From assembly GCF_050003625.1 (NCBI RefSeq), contig NC_134401.1, forward strand, positions 95,768,852 through 95,832,851: a stretch of DNA of 64,000 bases, written 5' to 3'. The position numbers and the translations under genes were made by a program. Of the stretch, positions 37,946 through 47,263 are shown piece after piece. Source of the stretch: Haematobia irritans (taxonomy: Eukaryota > Arthropoda > Insecta > Diptera > Muscidae). The notes under the pieces were generated by a model. The model saw only the letters and a program-made list of their open reading frames with translations, ran no database searches and was not told where the DNA came from. Each line of letters begins with the position of its first letter. Position 1 is the stretch's first letter.

Positions 37946-40119
37946 GATATGGCCAAAAGAAGTTTTTCATATAAAAATTTCAATTTTTTTAGGATTTGGA
38001 TGGATTTTTCAATTTTTTGAGGGTGGTCACGAATTATCGTCCTTTTCGCTCTAGGACGCATATTTAAGGAGATATGGCCAAAAGAAGTTTTTCATATAAA
38101 AATTTCAGTTTTTTTAGGTTTTGGGTGGATTTTTGAATTTTTTGAGGGTGGTCACGAATTATCGTCCTTTTCGCTCTAGGACGCTTAGTTTAGGAGATAT
38201 GGCCAAAATAAGTTTTTCATATAAAAATTTCAAATTTTAGGTTTTGGGTGGATTTTTGAATATTTTGAGGGTGGTCACAAATTATCGTCCTTTTTGCTCT
38301 AGGACGCTTAGTTTAGGAGATATGGCCAAAATAAGTTTTTCATATAAAAATTTCAATTTTTTTAGGATTTGGGTGGATTTTTCAATTTTTTGATGGTAGT
38401 CACGAATTATCGTCCTTTTCGCTCTAGGACGCATATTTAAGGAGATATGGCCAAAAGAAGTTTTTCATATAAAAATTAAATTTTTTTAGGTTTTGGGTGG
38501 ATTTTTGAATTTTTTGAGGGTGGTCACGAATTATCGTTCTTTTCGCTCTAGGACGCATATTTAAGGAGATATGGCCAAAAGAAGTTTTTCATATAAAAAT
38601 TTCAATTTTTTTAGGATTTGGGTGGATTTTTCAATTTTTTGATGGTGGTCACAAATTATCGTCCTTTTCGCTCTAGGACGCATATTTAAGGAGATATGGC
38701 TAAAAGAAGTTTTTCATATAAAAATTTCAATTTTTTTAGGTTTTGGGTGGATTTTTGAATTTTTTGAGGGTGGTCACGAATTATCGTCCTTTTCGCTGTA
38801 GGACGCATATTTAAGGAGATATGGCCAAAAGAAGTTTTTCATATAAAAATTTCAATTTTTTTAGGTTTTGGGTGGATTTTTGAATTTTTTGAGGGTGGTC
38901 ACGAATTATCGTCCTTTTCGCTGTACGACGCTTAGTTTAGGAGATATGGCCAAAATAAGTTTTTCATATAAAAATTTAAATTTTTTTAGGATTTAGGTGG
39001 ATTTTTCAATTTTTTGATGGTGGTCACGAATTATCGTCCTTTTCGCTCTAGGACGCATATTTAAGGAGATATGGCCACAAGAAGTTTTTCATATGAAAAT
39101 TTCATTTTTTTTAGGTTTTGGGTGGATTTTTGAATTTTTTGAGGGTGGTCACGAATTATCGTCCTTTTCGCTCTAGGACGCATATTTAAGGAGATATGGC
39201 CAAAATAAGTTTTTTATATAAAAATTTCAATTTTTTTAGGATTTGGGTGGATTTTTCAATTTTTTGATGGTGGTCACGAATTATCGTCCTTTTCGCTCTA
39301 GGACGCATATTTAAGGAGATATGGCCAAAAGAAGTTTTTCATATGAAAATTTCATTTTTTTTAGGTTTTGGGTGGATTTTTGAATTTTTTGAGGGTGGTC
39401 ACGAATTATCGTCCTTTTCGCTCTAGGACGCATATTTATGGAGATATGGCCAAAAGAAGTTTTTCATATAAAAATTTCAATTTTTTTAGGTTTTGGGTGG
39501 ATTTTTGAATATTTTGAGGGTGGTCACGAATTATCGTCCTTTTCGCTCTAGGACGCATATTTAAGGAGATATGGCCAAAATAAGTTTTTCATATAAAAAT
39601 TTCAGTTAATTTAGGTTTTGGGTGGATTTTTGAATTTTTTGAGGGTGGTCACGAATTATCGTCCTTTTCGCTCTAGGACGCTTAGTTTAGGAGATATGGC
39701 CAAAATAAGTTTTTCATATAAAAATTTCAATTTTTTTAGGTTTTGGGTGGATTTTTGAATATTTTGGGGGTGGTCACGAATTATCGTCCTTTTTGCTCTA
39801 GGACGATTAGTTTAGGAGATATGGCCAAAATAAGTTTTTCATATAAAAATTTCAATTTTTTTAGGTTTTGGGTGAATTTTTCAATTTTTTGATGGTGGTC
39901 ACGAATTATCGTCCTTTTCGCTCTAGGACGCATATTTAAGGAGATATGGCCAAAAGAAGTTTTTCATATAAAAATTAAATTTTTTTAGGTTTTGGGTGGA
40001 TTTTTGAATTTTTTGAGGGTGGTCACGAATTATCGTCCTTTTCGCTCTAGGACGCATATTTAAGGAGATATGGCCAAAAGAAGTTTTTCATATAAAAATT
40101 TCAATTTTTTTAGGATTTG

Positions 40120-40124
40120 GGTGG
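40120..40124 (+). repeat. Target-site duplication GGTGG, left copy
   Basis: GGTGG directly before the LTR start TGTACGTAAAG. The same five bases follow the other LTR at 47259-47263. A 5-bp duplication is usual for BEL/Pao integration. Confidence 0.9.
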
Positions 40125-40904
40125 TGTACGTAAAGAAAGGAAATTATTTCAAACAAGAAAAAAATCAATATCAAGAAATAAGAATTAGAGCAGAGTTATA
40201 AAAAAAAAGAACCGCAAATTTTATTTTCCTTATACCAGTCACAATACTTATCAAAGCTGGTGATCTGTCTGCTTCGGTGTCCAAAAAAAGAAGAATTAAA
40301 AAAATGCTAAAGTAATCTCAAGAAGCCTAATGTTTCTCTGCTAGATTCAAATTATTATTACAGTGAGAGTCAACAAAAAATAAAAATTATCCAGCATATC
40401 AACTCATATAACACATTTATCCCCTCACTCACCATCGGTACCATAGAAGCTATTTGTTTTTTAAATTGTATAATAGTTTTTAATAAAGCTATACCGAGAG
40501 AGTAAAGTTGTAAATGTACTATATGTTCCGACACACACTGAGTGCAGAAACTAGCAACAATATAGTATGCAAAAGCTTTGTCTGTACTGTTAACTCTCAG
40601 AGAGCACATGATAATAACAACACTAGTGATATCAGAAATATTTATATGAGAAACAAATGATTGCAAAAAGCTAAGTTTATATTTTGAAACGATCAAAGGT
40701 AAGAATAAAGGAAATTATGTTAGTTATGTGGAAGCAGACAGATTTACACTCATGTTGAATATTGTAGCATAATTAGATAATTTTGAATTAAATAAACAAC
40801 TTAAAAAAATAAGTTTTGTAAATTAAAACAAATTATTAGAAAATTAACAAATTAAAAATTTTGAAGTAATTATAAAGAGGAATATGTTGGTTTTTTCACG
40901 AACA
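40125..40904 (-). repeat. 3' LTR of the BEL/Pao element (left copy on + strand)
   Basis: Begins TGTACGTAAAGAAAGG and ends TTTTTTCACGAACA when read on the + strand. It differs from the copy at 46480-47258 by one extra A in an A run near 40200; I see no other difference. Read on the - strand, a candidate polyadenylation signal AATAAA lies at 40220-40225 and TATAAA at 40676-40681; both are motif matches only. A 108-codon frame (40370-40696, - strand) lies in both LTRs and has no recognisable domain, so it is not called as a gene. Confidence 0.95.
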
Positions 40905-40915
40905 TTCTCCCCCCT
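40905..40915 (-). promoter_or_regulatory. Polypurine tract
   Basis: On the - strand this reads AGGGGGGAGAA directly against the LTR start. Eleven purines at this exact place are where LTR retroelements prime plus-strand DNA synthesis. The assignment follows from position and composition. Confidence 0.85.
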
Positions 40916-41156
40916 GGTAAACGGAAGTTTACAAATAGATTTTAGGTATTATGATAATGATGAAAAAATCCGATAGACGTTGAAATGTCGACGTAGTTGA
41001 TGGAACAATAATTCAAGATGAGATGGATATCCTGTAAAACGAAATGGCCTACGATGGGAGTGTTTTAGTCGAGTTTCATTTTGAACTCCGCTGTGCTCCG
41101 ACTCACAGCGAGGATAATAGGCATCGTTTTCAGATAATATTTTGCGATGTGATGAT
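40916..41156 (-). other. 3' non-coding region of the BEL/Pao element
   Basis: About 240 bp between the gag-pol stop codon and the polypurine tract. No envelope or accessory frame is visible. A + strand frame starting at 41044 is only the antisense of the region and of the end of integrase. Confidence 0.6.
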
Positions 41157-43532
41157 TTATATCTTTGATGATGAAGTTAGCGGGGACTTAAGAGTTTCGT
41201 GTTCAGCACCTGGAAGGAAACAGATTTTAGTTATAGGTCTTTTTATAATTTTGTTTTTTGTAAGGACAGATACAACCCGAGCATGTCCATCAGGTCCTGG
41301 ATGTGTTTCCTGAATACGACCTAAAAGCCATTGTCCTGGCCCACATCTCTCATCCGAAATCAGCACCAAATCACCAACGCTAGCTTCTGGCTTGGGACAT
41401 AACCATTTTGGCCGAGCTTGAAGGCGGTTGAGAAATTCGTTTCTCCATCTCTTCCAAAAGTGCTGCTTCATTTTTTCCACACATTTCCAACGGGTAAGAA
41501 GGTTAATATTTGTATCTAGTAAGGACTCCTCTTGGATACATGTTGTGGGTTCTCCAACTAAGAAATGCGCTGGCGTAAGAGCATCAAAATTGGTGTGGTC
41601 GGACGATAGAGGTGCAAGTGGCCGAGAATTGAGGCAACTTTCTATTTGACAAAGCAAAGTAGAAAGTTCCTCGTAATTAAGAATTCTGTCTTTCACAATG
41701 CGTTTGAGATGATACTTGGTGGACTTCACACCGGCCTCCCATAGACCACCAAAATTAGGCGAGGCGGGTGGTATAAAGTGCCAAGTTGTCCCAATTAGAC
41801 CTAAAGCTTGATGCAGATCGGCTGAAATAGAATTCTTATTCCGATTGTAGATAACTTTGAGCTCCTTTGACGCTCCAACAAAGTTCGTTCCACAGTCGGA
41901 ATACAGATCCGTACATAAGCCCCTTCTAGATATGAAACGACGAAAAGCAGCTAGGAAAGCGTTTGTTGTCAGATCAGAGACGGCCTCCAGGTGTATGGCC
42001 TTTGTCACCATACATATAAAAAGACATATATAGCCTTTGGTGGTTGATGCTGTCCGCAAAGAAGAAGTTTTAATAGAAATGGGACCGGCATAATCAACCC
42101 CACTATGGCTGAAAGGTCTTGTGACGGTTAGTCGCACGTTAGGTAAATTGCCCATGATTTGCTGACTTGTTTTGGCCGTATACTTAAAGCATGGAATACA
42201 ATTTCGTATAATAGTCTTAGCCAATGTATTTCCAGAAATTATCCAAAATTTTCTATTGACATAAGACATAGTCAAAGTTACACCCCCATGCAATGTTCTC
42301 CCATGAGCGTCCGATATAATAAGACTTGACAATGGATTGGCTTTGGACAATAACATTGGATGCTTCAAGTCGTAAGACAGAGAAGAATTCCCTAAACGAC
42401 CACCAACTCGAATAATGTTTTCTTTATCCAAAAAAGGCATCAATTTAAGAATTGATGTATTCTTAAGTGGTGCATTAGTCGAAAGTGCAAACAGCTCAGT
42501 CCTAAAATCAACTCCTTGAGTAAGTTTCACATATCGAAGTAATGACTCGTTCGTCTCAGACAATGTCAATGGACAAGTACGCTTCTTCGAAGCATTCCGA
42601 CAATTATATAGGAAACGAAAACAGAGCGCGGTAACTCGAAGCAAAGTTTGAAGTTTGGAATATTTCAATAGCAACTCCGGGTATGATAGCGAGCTACTAT
42701 TATAGGACATAACCTTTGATTTTCTTGCCTCATCGCATGTATATAAATTGGGCAAATTCTGTGGCCAAAATGACTCCGGTTTGAGTAAAAATTCTGGTCC
42801 ATTCCACCAAATTTTACTTTCTAATAAATCATTAGGTCCGATACCCCTTGAGGCACAATCAGCCGGATTCTGAGCTGAAGGTATATACCTCCAATCTAAG
42901 GGATTGCTCAGCCTTTGTATCTCTGCGACACGATTGGCCACATAAACAGACCAAGTAGAAGGGGATTTTCTTATCCAACTTAGGACAGTGGAGCTGTCAC
43001 TCCAATAACAAATTGTGTCAATTTCAATATCCCTCAGTGACCTCTTCACCCGTTCTGCCAATTTAACCGAAAGAGCAGCGGCACATAGTTCCAGTCTAGG
43101 GATAGTGACTGTCTTAATGGGAGTGACTTTGGACTTTGCCTGTAGTATATTGACAACAACACCATCAACACTCTCACTCCTACAGTAAATAACAGCTGCA
43201 TATGCTGCTGTTGAAGCGTCGCAAAAAGAGTTACGAAATCTAAGCCATTTCGTCCTAATTTCGTCTGGGATATCGTCATCCCAATTAAGTCCATTTTCCC
43301 ATAAAGTTTTGAAAAGTGACTTCGCAACAACAGTTGATGGAGTTAACCATCCTAGGGGGTCATAAATACTGGCCGATTCTGACAATATAGATCGCTTAGT
43401 AACAGAGCTCGCATGAGGCAGCTCTATTTTGAAAGAAAAGCTATCATCCCATGTGTTCCAACGAACGCCAAGGGTTTTTACCGTGCTCCCGCGGTCGAAA
43501 TCAATAGTCATCGAAGGATCCCTGTAATCCAC
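41157..43532 (-). CDS. pol: Pao A17 region, RNase H, integrase and C-terminal domain, BEL/Pao
   Basis: 791 residues from the first Met; the frame is open upstream to the TAG at 43599, so the start is nominal. Residues 20-100 match the Pao A17 region (SIYDPLGWLTP at 55-65). RNase H carries D105 (FCDAS), E148 (RLEL), D179 (WSDS) and D225 (NPADCASRG). Integrase zinc finger: H410, H415, C445, C448. Integrase core: D480, D546 and E599 (DDE). A DUF5641-like domain (about 682-775, GDLVLI and GRI) closes the protein. Between W96 and F103 the family normally has several more tens of residues, including an IPR motif. Their absence suggests a short in-frame deletion, judged from memory of the family. 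Confidence 0.92.
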   Translation of the reverse strand: MDYRDPSMTIDFDRGSTVKTLGVRWNTWDDSFSFKIELPHASSVTKRSILSESASIYDPLGWLTPSTVVAKSLFKTLWENGLNWDDDIPDEIRTKWLRFRNSFCDASTAAYAAVIYCRSESVDGVVVNILQAKSKVTPIKTVTIPRLELCAAALSVKLAERVKRSLRDIEIDTICYWSDSSTVLSWIRKSPSTWSVYVANRVAEIQRLSNPLDWRYIPSAQNPADCASRGIGPNDLLESKIWWNGPEFLLKPESFWPQNLPNLYTCDEARKSKVMSYNSSSLSYPELLLKYSKLQTLLRVTALCFRFLYNCRNASKKRTCPLTLSETNESLLRYVKLTQGVDFRTELFALSTNAPLKNTSILKLMPFLDKENIIRVGGRLGNSSLSYDLKHPMLLSKANPLSSLIISDAHGRTLHGGVTLTMSYVNRKFWIISGNTLAKTIIRNCIPCFKYTAKTSQQIMGNLPNVRLTVTRPFSHSGVDYAGPISIKTSSLRTASTTKGYICLFICMVTKAIHLEAVSDLTTNAFLAAFRRFISRRGLCTDLYSDCGTNFVGASKELKVIYNRNKNSISADLHQALGLIGTTWHFIPPASPNFGGLWEAGVKSTKYHLKRIVKDRILNYEELSTLLCQIESCLNSRPLAPLSSDHTNFDALTPAHFLVGEPTTCIQEESLLDTNINLLTRWKCVEKMKQHFWKRWRNEFLNRLQARPKWLCPKPEASVGDLVLISDERCGPGQWLLGRIQETHPGPDGHARVVSVLTKNKIIKRPITKICFLPGAEHETLKSPLTSSSKI

Positions 43533-43598
43533 AGGAATTCGACTTAAAAGATCATTTGAGTTCGTTACCCATTTGCGAAGCCTACAACCCCCCTTAGC
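43533..43598 (-). pseudogene. Pol residues between the second TAG and the next Met
   Basis: Twenty-two in-frame codons after the TAG at 43599, beginning with a glycine pair and an LRKW motif. BEL/Pao pol normally has this just after the reverse transcriptase core. The frame is preserved, so the TAG is a point nonsense change. Confidence 0.75.
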
Positions 43599-45683
43599 CT
43601 AAAGAGCACATAAATTCTTATGTAGAAGAAATGCCTCTTCCAAAGAGTCCGCCCCTGATAACACGTCGTCAACGTATGTATCAGTCAAAAGAACTTTACA
43701 CGCTCCAGGAAATTCAGAACAATAATCATTTGATAATTTCTGGAGAACTCTTATTGCCAAGTACGGGGCAGATGCGGTGCCATATGTCACCGTATTGAGT
43801 TCATAAATTGATATTTCCTGAAAAGGATCGTATCTCCAAAGGATTTGCTGAAATTTGCGGTGTTCAGGACAGACATCGATCTGTCGAAACATTTTCTCGA
43901 TGTCTGCACTGAAAGATATTCTATGCCGCCGCCATTGCGTTATGACTGAAGGCAAATCATTTTGAAGAGCAGGTCCGGGGGAAAGAAGTTCATTTAAAGA
44001 CTTGCTTTCACCCATGTGGCTACTGCCATCGAAAACAACCCTAAGTTTTGTCGTGGTGCTATTTTCCTTAAATACACCATGATGTGGTAAGAAATAAGAT
44101 ACCCTACGAGTATCTTGAGGGTATGTACCGACTTTGGACATGTGGCCCAAAGACTCATACTCCCTCATGAAAGACTTATAAGCCTCAGCAAATTGCGGAC
44201 GCTTAGAAAATGATATTTCTAGCTGTCGCAAACGCTTAAAAGCACTCGTAACATTATTATCAACATCTGGAAGAACACCATTACGAAGAAGATTTCTAAA
44301 TGGTAATTGGACCATGTATCGGCCCGATTCTGACATACTCGAGGTAGCTGTAAAATGAGCTTCACAAGCTGATTCCTCCCATGTCAAATCCCTATCAGAA
44401 GATATATCTTCTTGTTCCCAAAAAGACTTTAGAATAGATTCCAAGTTCGCTGTATGTATATGGACCCTATTTGCAGACAGTGGTTCAGTCGAACCAGAAA
44501 AGACCCAACCGAAATAGGTATTTTGAAAAAAGAATCCGTCATGAACAAAAGATTCAGCTGGAATCTTTATTTTCGAACAAACATCTGATCCAAGAATCAT
44601 GTCGATCTTGTCAGATTTATAAAAATATGGGTCCGCTAAACTATCTGCCACATTATCAGGAAGTGATATATACCGTGAAGACGGTGTTGGTGAATATGAA
44701 GAAAGTTTAGGGAGCACCAACGCAACACAAGAAATTACAGGCATATCCGCCATGGAGATCAAATCAAGACCAACTGCATATTTCGACAAATCGGAGTGGC
44801 CATTACCGATACCAATGACTTGACAATGTGATCTAATTCTCCTTAGCCCTAAAAGTTGTACGGCAGATTCGGTAATAAGGCTTCCTTGGGATCCTGGATC
44901 CAAAAGAGCTCTTAAAGCAAACATGCCATGATTTGTCTTAACTTTAAGACGAATTGTGTATAGCAAAACGTACTGAAAATAAGACACGTTATGAGAAGCC
45001 ATTTGAGTAACACCCTGTCCACAACCACTTGATGTGGATGGAGCATTGTTTATCTCCACACGAGAGTTGTTATGTCCGTCCGGGTGTAGAACGGTGTGGT
45101 GTTGTTCCTTGCATATAATGCAGCGAAAGGGTGACCCACAATTGGATATGACATGTCCGCTCGTCAAACAATTCCGGCAAATGCCCTTATCTAATACAAA
45201 TTTGTTCCGTGAAGCAAATGTAAGAGCCAAGAATTTATAACACTTCGAAAGTACATGAGATTTTTCACAATATGGACATTTTATCAAATCTTGTTTCACA
45301 AATTTGCCAGAATGGACAGATGTCTTTCTTCCCGATGTAAATTGTTTCGGTTTTGATGGTTCTTGTTTGACCACAGATGGGAAACTGTCTTGAATGGATT
45401 CCAATGTTCGGAATGTCCTTTCCAGAAAATCAAACATTTCAGAACGTGATGGGATTTCGGTCGATGACCGCAAAGAATGTTCCCAATCACGTCGCGTCTG
45501 AATGTCCAATTTCTGAGCGGTCAAATGAATTAAGAGTGGATCCCATGTTTGTGTGTTCACACCTAAATTTTTCAAAGAGGATAGACATTCCTTTGTGGAA
45601 TCCAACAACATTTTAATGGACTGGAACCCACCGTCAGACTTTTGGATTCCGAAAAGTTTACCCACCAAATGTCCAACAATCAT
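43599..45683 (-). CDS. gag-pol: Gag C-terminus, zinc knuckles, protease and reverse transcriptase, BEL/Pao
   Basis: 694 residues from the first Met; the frame is open upstream to the TAG at 45738, so this Met is probably internal. Zinc fingers: C136-C139-H143-C148, a canonical CCHC knuckle C169-C172-H177-C182, and C188-C191-H196-H200, expected to bind RNA. The aspartic protease has the DPGS motif with D262 and a later ILG at 363-365 (DUF1758 type). Reverse transcriptase covers about 540-694, with D594 in SADIEKMF and the YVDD box at 670-673 supplying the catalytic aspartates. The segment ends at TAG 43599-43601, 21 codons after YVDD, before the connection and RNase H regions. It copies element RNA into DNA in the particle if complete; here it is cut short. 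Confidence 0.92.
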   Translation of the reverse strand: MIVGHLVGKLFGIQKSDGGFQSIKMLLDSTKECLSSLKNLGVNTQTWDPLLIHLTAQKLDIQTRRDWEHSLRSSTEIPSRSEMFDFLERTFRTLESIQDSFPSVVKQEPSKPKQFTSGRKTSVHSGKFVKQDLIKCPYCEKSHVLSKCYKFLALTFASRNKFVLDKGICRNCLTSGHVISNCGSPFRCIICKEQHHTVLHPDGHNNSRVEINNAPSTSSGCGQGVTQMASHNVSYFQYVLLYTIRLKVKTNHGMFALRALLDPGSQGSLITESAVQLLGLRRIRSHCQVIGIGNGHSDLSKYAVGLDLISMADMPVISCVALVLPKLSSYSPTPSSRYISLPDNVADSLADPYFYKSDKIDMILGSDVCSKIKIPAESFVHDGFFFQNTYFGWVFSGSTEPLSANRVHIHTANLESILKSFWEQEDISSDRDLTWEESACEAHFTATSSMSESGRYMVQLPFRNLLRNGVLPDVDNNVTSAFKRLRQLEISFSKRPQFAEAYKSFMREYESLGHMSKVGTYPQDTRRVSYFLPHHGVFKENSTTTKLRVVFDGSSHMGESKSLNELLSPGPALQNDLPSVITQWRRHRISFSADIEKMFRQIDVCPEHRKFQQILWRYDPFQEISIYELNTVTYGTASAPYLAIRVLQKLSNDYCSEFPGACKVLLTDTYVDDVLSGADSLEEAFLLHKNLCAL

Positions 45684-45737
45684 CCTTTTATTGTGGTAGC
45701 GTGACTCTAAAGTAGCCCACGCGGACTCGTAGTTTGC
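45684..45737 (-). pseudogene. Gag residues between the first TAG and the next Met
   Basis: Eighteen in-frame codons downstream of the TAG at 45738. They read as ordinary Gag sequence with aromatic residues and a basic patch, which shows that the gene once ran through the stop. They would be translated only with readthrough. Confidence 0.7.
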
Positions 45738-46307
45738 CTATGTGGCAGAAATCGTTTTTATCAAGTTCGCGGCCTCACCTGAAAGTGTGCCTTTCAAATA
45801 ATAGAATTTCTGAATCTTTGTTAATGATTCATTGCCATGCACAAGGGAGACATATATATCACGAAAAGGTATCCATTCCATATAGTCTCCCGAAAAAGAA
45901 GGTAAAGAAATTTTCGGTAGTTTGGTGTCTACACCAATAGTAGTATCAGCACGATTTCCACTTGCCACAGTAGTGCTTGATAATGGGGAAAATGCAACCG
46001 AGTTGTGAGACAATGTGTCAATTAATTTACCTTTAAACGAAAAATATTGTTCAGAAAAATCGTAATAAAAGTCATCTTTCAAATAAGGAACATCGGCTGC
46101 ATCTATACCACTGTCATGCACTTGCAACAAAATTTCATTGTGCTGGGTCTCAAAATTATTAAACACATCATCAATTCTTTGGACAAGTGTGTGCAAATAA
46201 CCTGGAGTTCTTCCGGAAGAATCTCTATCGTCGAATCGTTTCTCATATTTCACCAAAATTGAATACAAATCACGCTGCATTTGAATAAATTGGTCCAAAG
46301 AATTCAT
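45738..46307 (-). CDS. gag: Gag, N-terminal segment (DUF1759-like), BEL/Pao
   Basis: 189 residues from ATG at 46307, the first Met after the primer site and 5' leader. Residues 1-100 are rich in charged and aromatic residues and probably helical. The stretch LPKISLPSFSGD at 130-141, with W145 and F148 following, is the hallmark of the DUF1759 Gag domain of BEL/Pao elements, which forms the structural core of the particle. The segment stops at TAG 45738-45740 in the middle of that domain. Downstream, the same frame continues with Gag-like sequence (a W about 7 codons on, then a basic region), so the stop truncates a once longer Gag. There is nothing to suggest an intended gene end here. Confidence 0.88.
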   Translation of the reverse strand: MNSLDQFIQMQRDLYSILVKYEKRFDDRDSSGRTPGYLHTLVQRIDDVFNNFETQHNEILLQVHDSGIDAADVPYLKDDFYYDFSEQYFSFKGKLIDTLSHNSVAFSPLSSTTVASGNRADTTIGVDTKLPKISLPSFSGDYMEWIPFRDIYVSLVHGNESLTKIQKFYYLKGTLSGEAANLIKTISAT

Positions 46308-46457
46308 GATTTATATATTTCACCTTGCAAAAACCAAGAATCACGTTTCACAAAAAATCACGCTATCACAATAATTAAGCAAGAAATGATTTATTTACTT
46401 TCCACCGTAGTAAATAATACAATTGGATTAATTCGAGGGAAATCTAATGACTAGACT
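46308..46457 (-). other. 5' untranslated leader of the BEL/Pao element
   Basis: 150 bp between the primer binding site and the gag ATG. It would hold packaging signals in an active element; no specific signal is identifiable from sequence alone. Confidence 0.6.
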
Positions 46458-46475
46458 TCCCGGGTTTCGGCACCA
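46458..46475 (-). promoter_or_regulatory. Primer binding site for tRNA-Phe
   Basis: On the - strand the 18 bases TGGTGCCGAAACCCGGGA lie 4 bases inside the 5' LTR. They are the exact complement of the 3' end of eukaryotic cytosolic tRNA-Phe (ending CCCGGGTTTCGGCA plus CCA), as I remember that tRNA. The tRNA would prime minus-strand DNA synthesis. Confidence 0.85.
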
Positions 46476-46479
46476 ACAA

Positions 46480-47258
46480 TGTACGTAAAGAAAGGAAATT
46501 ATTTCAAACAAGAAAAAAATCAATATCAAGAAATAAGAATTAGAGCAGAGTTATAAAAAAAAGAACCGCAAATTTTATTTTCCTTATACCAGTCACAATA
46601 CTTATCAAAGCTGGTGATCTGTCTGCTTCGGTGTCCAAAAAAAGAAGAATTAAAAAAATGCTAAAGTAATCTCAAGAAGCCTAATGTTTCTCTGCTAGAT
46701 TCAAATTATTATTACAGTGAGAGTCAACAAAAAATAAAAATTATCCAGCATATCAACTCATATAACACATTTATCCCCTCACTCACCATCGGTACCATAG
46801 AAGCTATTTGTTTTTTAAATTGTATAATAGTTTTTAATAAAGCTATACCGAGAGAGTAAAGTTGTAAATGTACTATATGTTCCGACACACACTGAGTGCA
46901 GAAACTAGCAACAATATAGTATGCAAAAGCTTTGTCTGTACTGTTAACTCTCAGAGAGCACATGATAATAACAACACTAGTGATATCAGAAATATTTATA
47001 TGAGAAACAAATGATTGCAAAAAGCTAAGTTTATATTTTGAAACGATCAAAGGTAAGAATAAAGGAAATTATGTTAGTTATGTGGAAGCAGACAGATTTA
47101 CACTCATGTTGAATATTGTAGCATAATTAGATAATTTTGAATTAAATAAACAACTTAAAAAAATAAGTTTTGTAAATTAAAACAAATTATTAGAAAATTA
47201 ACAAATTAAAAATTTTGAAGTAATTATAAAGAGGAATATGTTGGTTTTTTCACGAACA
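46480..47258 (-). repeat. 5' LTR of the BEL/Pao element (right copy on + strand)
   Basis: 779 bp, the promoter-side LTR because the coding frame runs on the - strand. Starts TGTTCGTGAAAAAACC and ends in GTACA on that strand. It is a base-for-base match to the other LTR except for one A fewer in an A run near 46560. The promoter would lie here; a TATAAA on the - strand is present in the equivalent place to that noted for the other LTR. Confidence 0.95.
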
Positions 47259-47263
47259 GGTGG
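47259..47263 (+). repeat. Target-site duplication GGTGG, right copy
   Basis: Follows the LTR end CACGAACA and leads straight into ATTTTTCAATTTTTTG of the interrupted monomer. Confidence 0.9.

Larger units (their letters stand above)
17130..40124 (+). repeat. 125-bp satellite array, middle block
   Basis: About 184 head-to-tail monomers of the same satellite, continuing exactly where the left block was interrupted. Recurrent monomer series include a GCGCTATAGG unit, a TTTCGATTTTTTTAGG unit, a GAATGTTTTGAGGG unit, a GGTTATGGGTGG unit and a GGGCAAAAAAAG unit, usually in that order. The series can be followed near 20.1, 22.5, 25.0, 29.0, 30.0 and 33.4 kb. Truncated units lie near 19155, 20105, 28221, 35583, 35960 and 37800-37920. 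No gene is present. Confidence 0.97.
41157..46307 (-). pseudogene. gag-pol polyprotein gene, interrupted by two in-frame TAG codons
   Basis: One continuous - strand reading frame of 1717 codons from ATG at 46307 to TAA at 41157-41159. TAG interrupts it at 45738-45740 and 43599-43601. All three open segments share the same frame (differences between starts are multiples of three), so there is no frameshift. The protein would supply the capsid, protease, reverse transcriptase, RNase H and integrase of a BEL/Pao element in one polyprotein, as is usual for the superfamily. The first stop falls inside the Gag region and the second just after the reverse transcriptase core, and neither is at a gag/pol boundary. 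That favours loss-of-function mutations over programmed readthrough, though readthrough is not excluded. Confidence 0.9.
40125..47258 (-). mobile_element. BEL/Pao LTR retrotransposon, full length but defective
   Basis: A 7134-bp element on the - strand, inserted in the satellite and flanked by GGTGG. It has direct LTRs of 780 and 779 bp with TG...CA ends, a primer site beside the right LTR, a polypurine tract beside the left LTR, and one gag-pol frame between 46307 and 41157. Domain order (DUF1759-type Gag, zinc knuckles, DUF1758-type protease, reverse transcriptase, Pao A17 region, RNase H, integrase, DUF5641-like C-terminus) is that of the BEL/Pao superfamily. There is no envelope frame. 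Two in-frame TAG codons break the frame. Near-identical LTRs mean a recent insertion. Confidence 0.95.

Noticed and set aside
40370..40696. 108-codon - strand frame in each LTR (also at 46724-47050)
   Set aside because: It is in both LTRs only because the LTRs are duplicates. There is no domain, and BEL/Pao LTRs are not known to encode proteins.
41044..41313. + strand frames across the retrotransposon (41044, 41428, 44471, 45034, 45377, 45734, 46047)
   Set aside because: All are antisense shadows of the gag-pol frame with no family resemblance.
43599..45740. Programmed stop-codon readthrough at the two TAGs as a normal expression strategy
   Set aside because: The stops lie inside Gag and just after the reverse transcriptase core, and BEL/Pao elements normally use one uninterrupted frame. 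Kept only as an open alternative in the findings.
40125..47258. Endogenous retrovirus with an envelope gene
   Set aside because: The region between the integrase end and the polypurine tract is about 240 bp with no envelope frame, and domain order is BEL/Pao.
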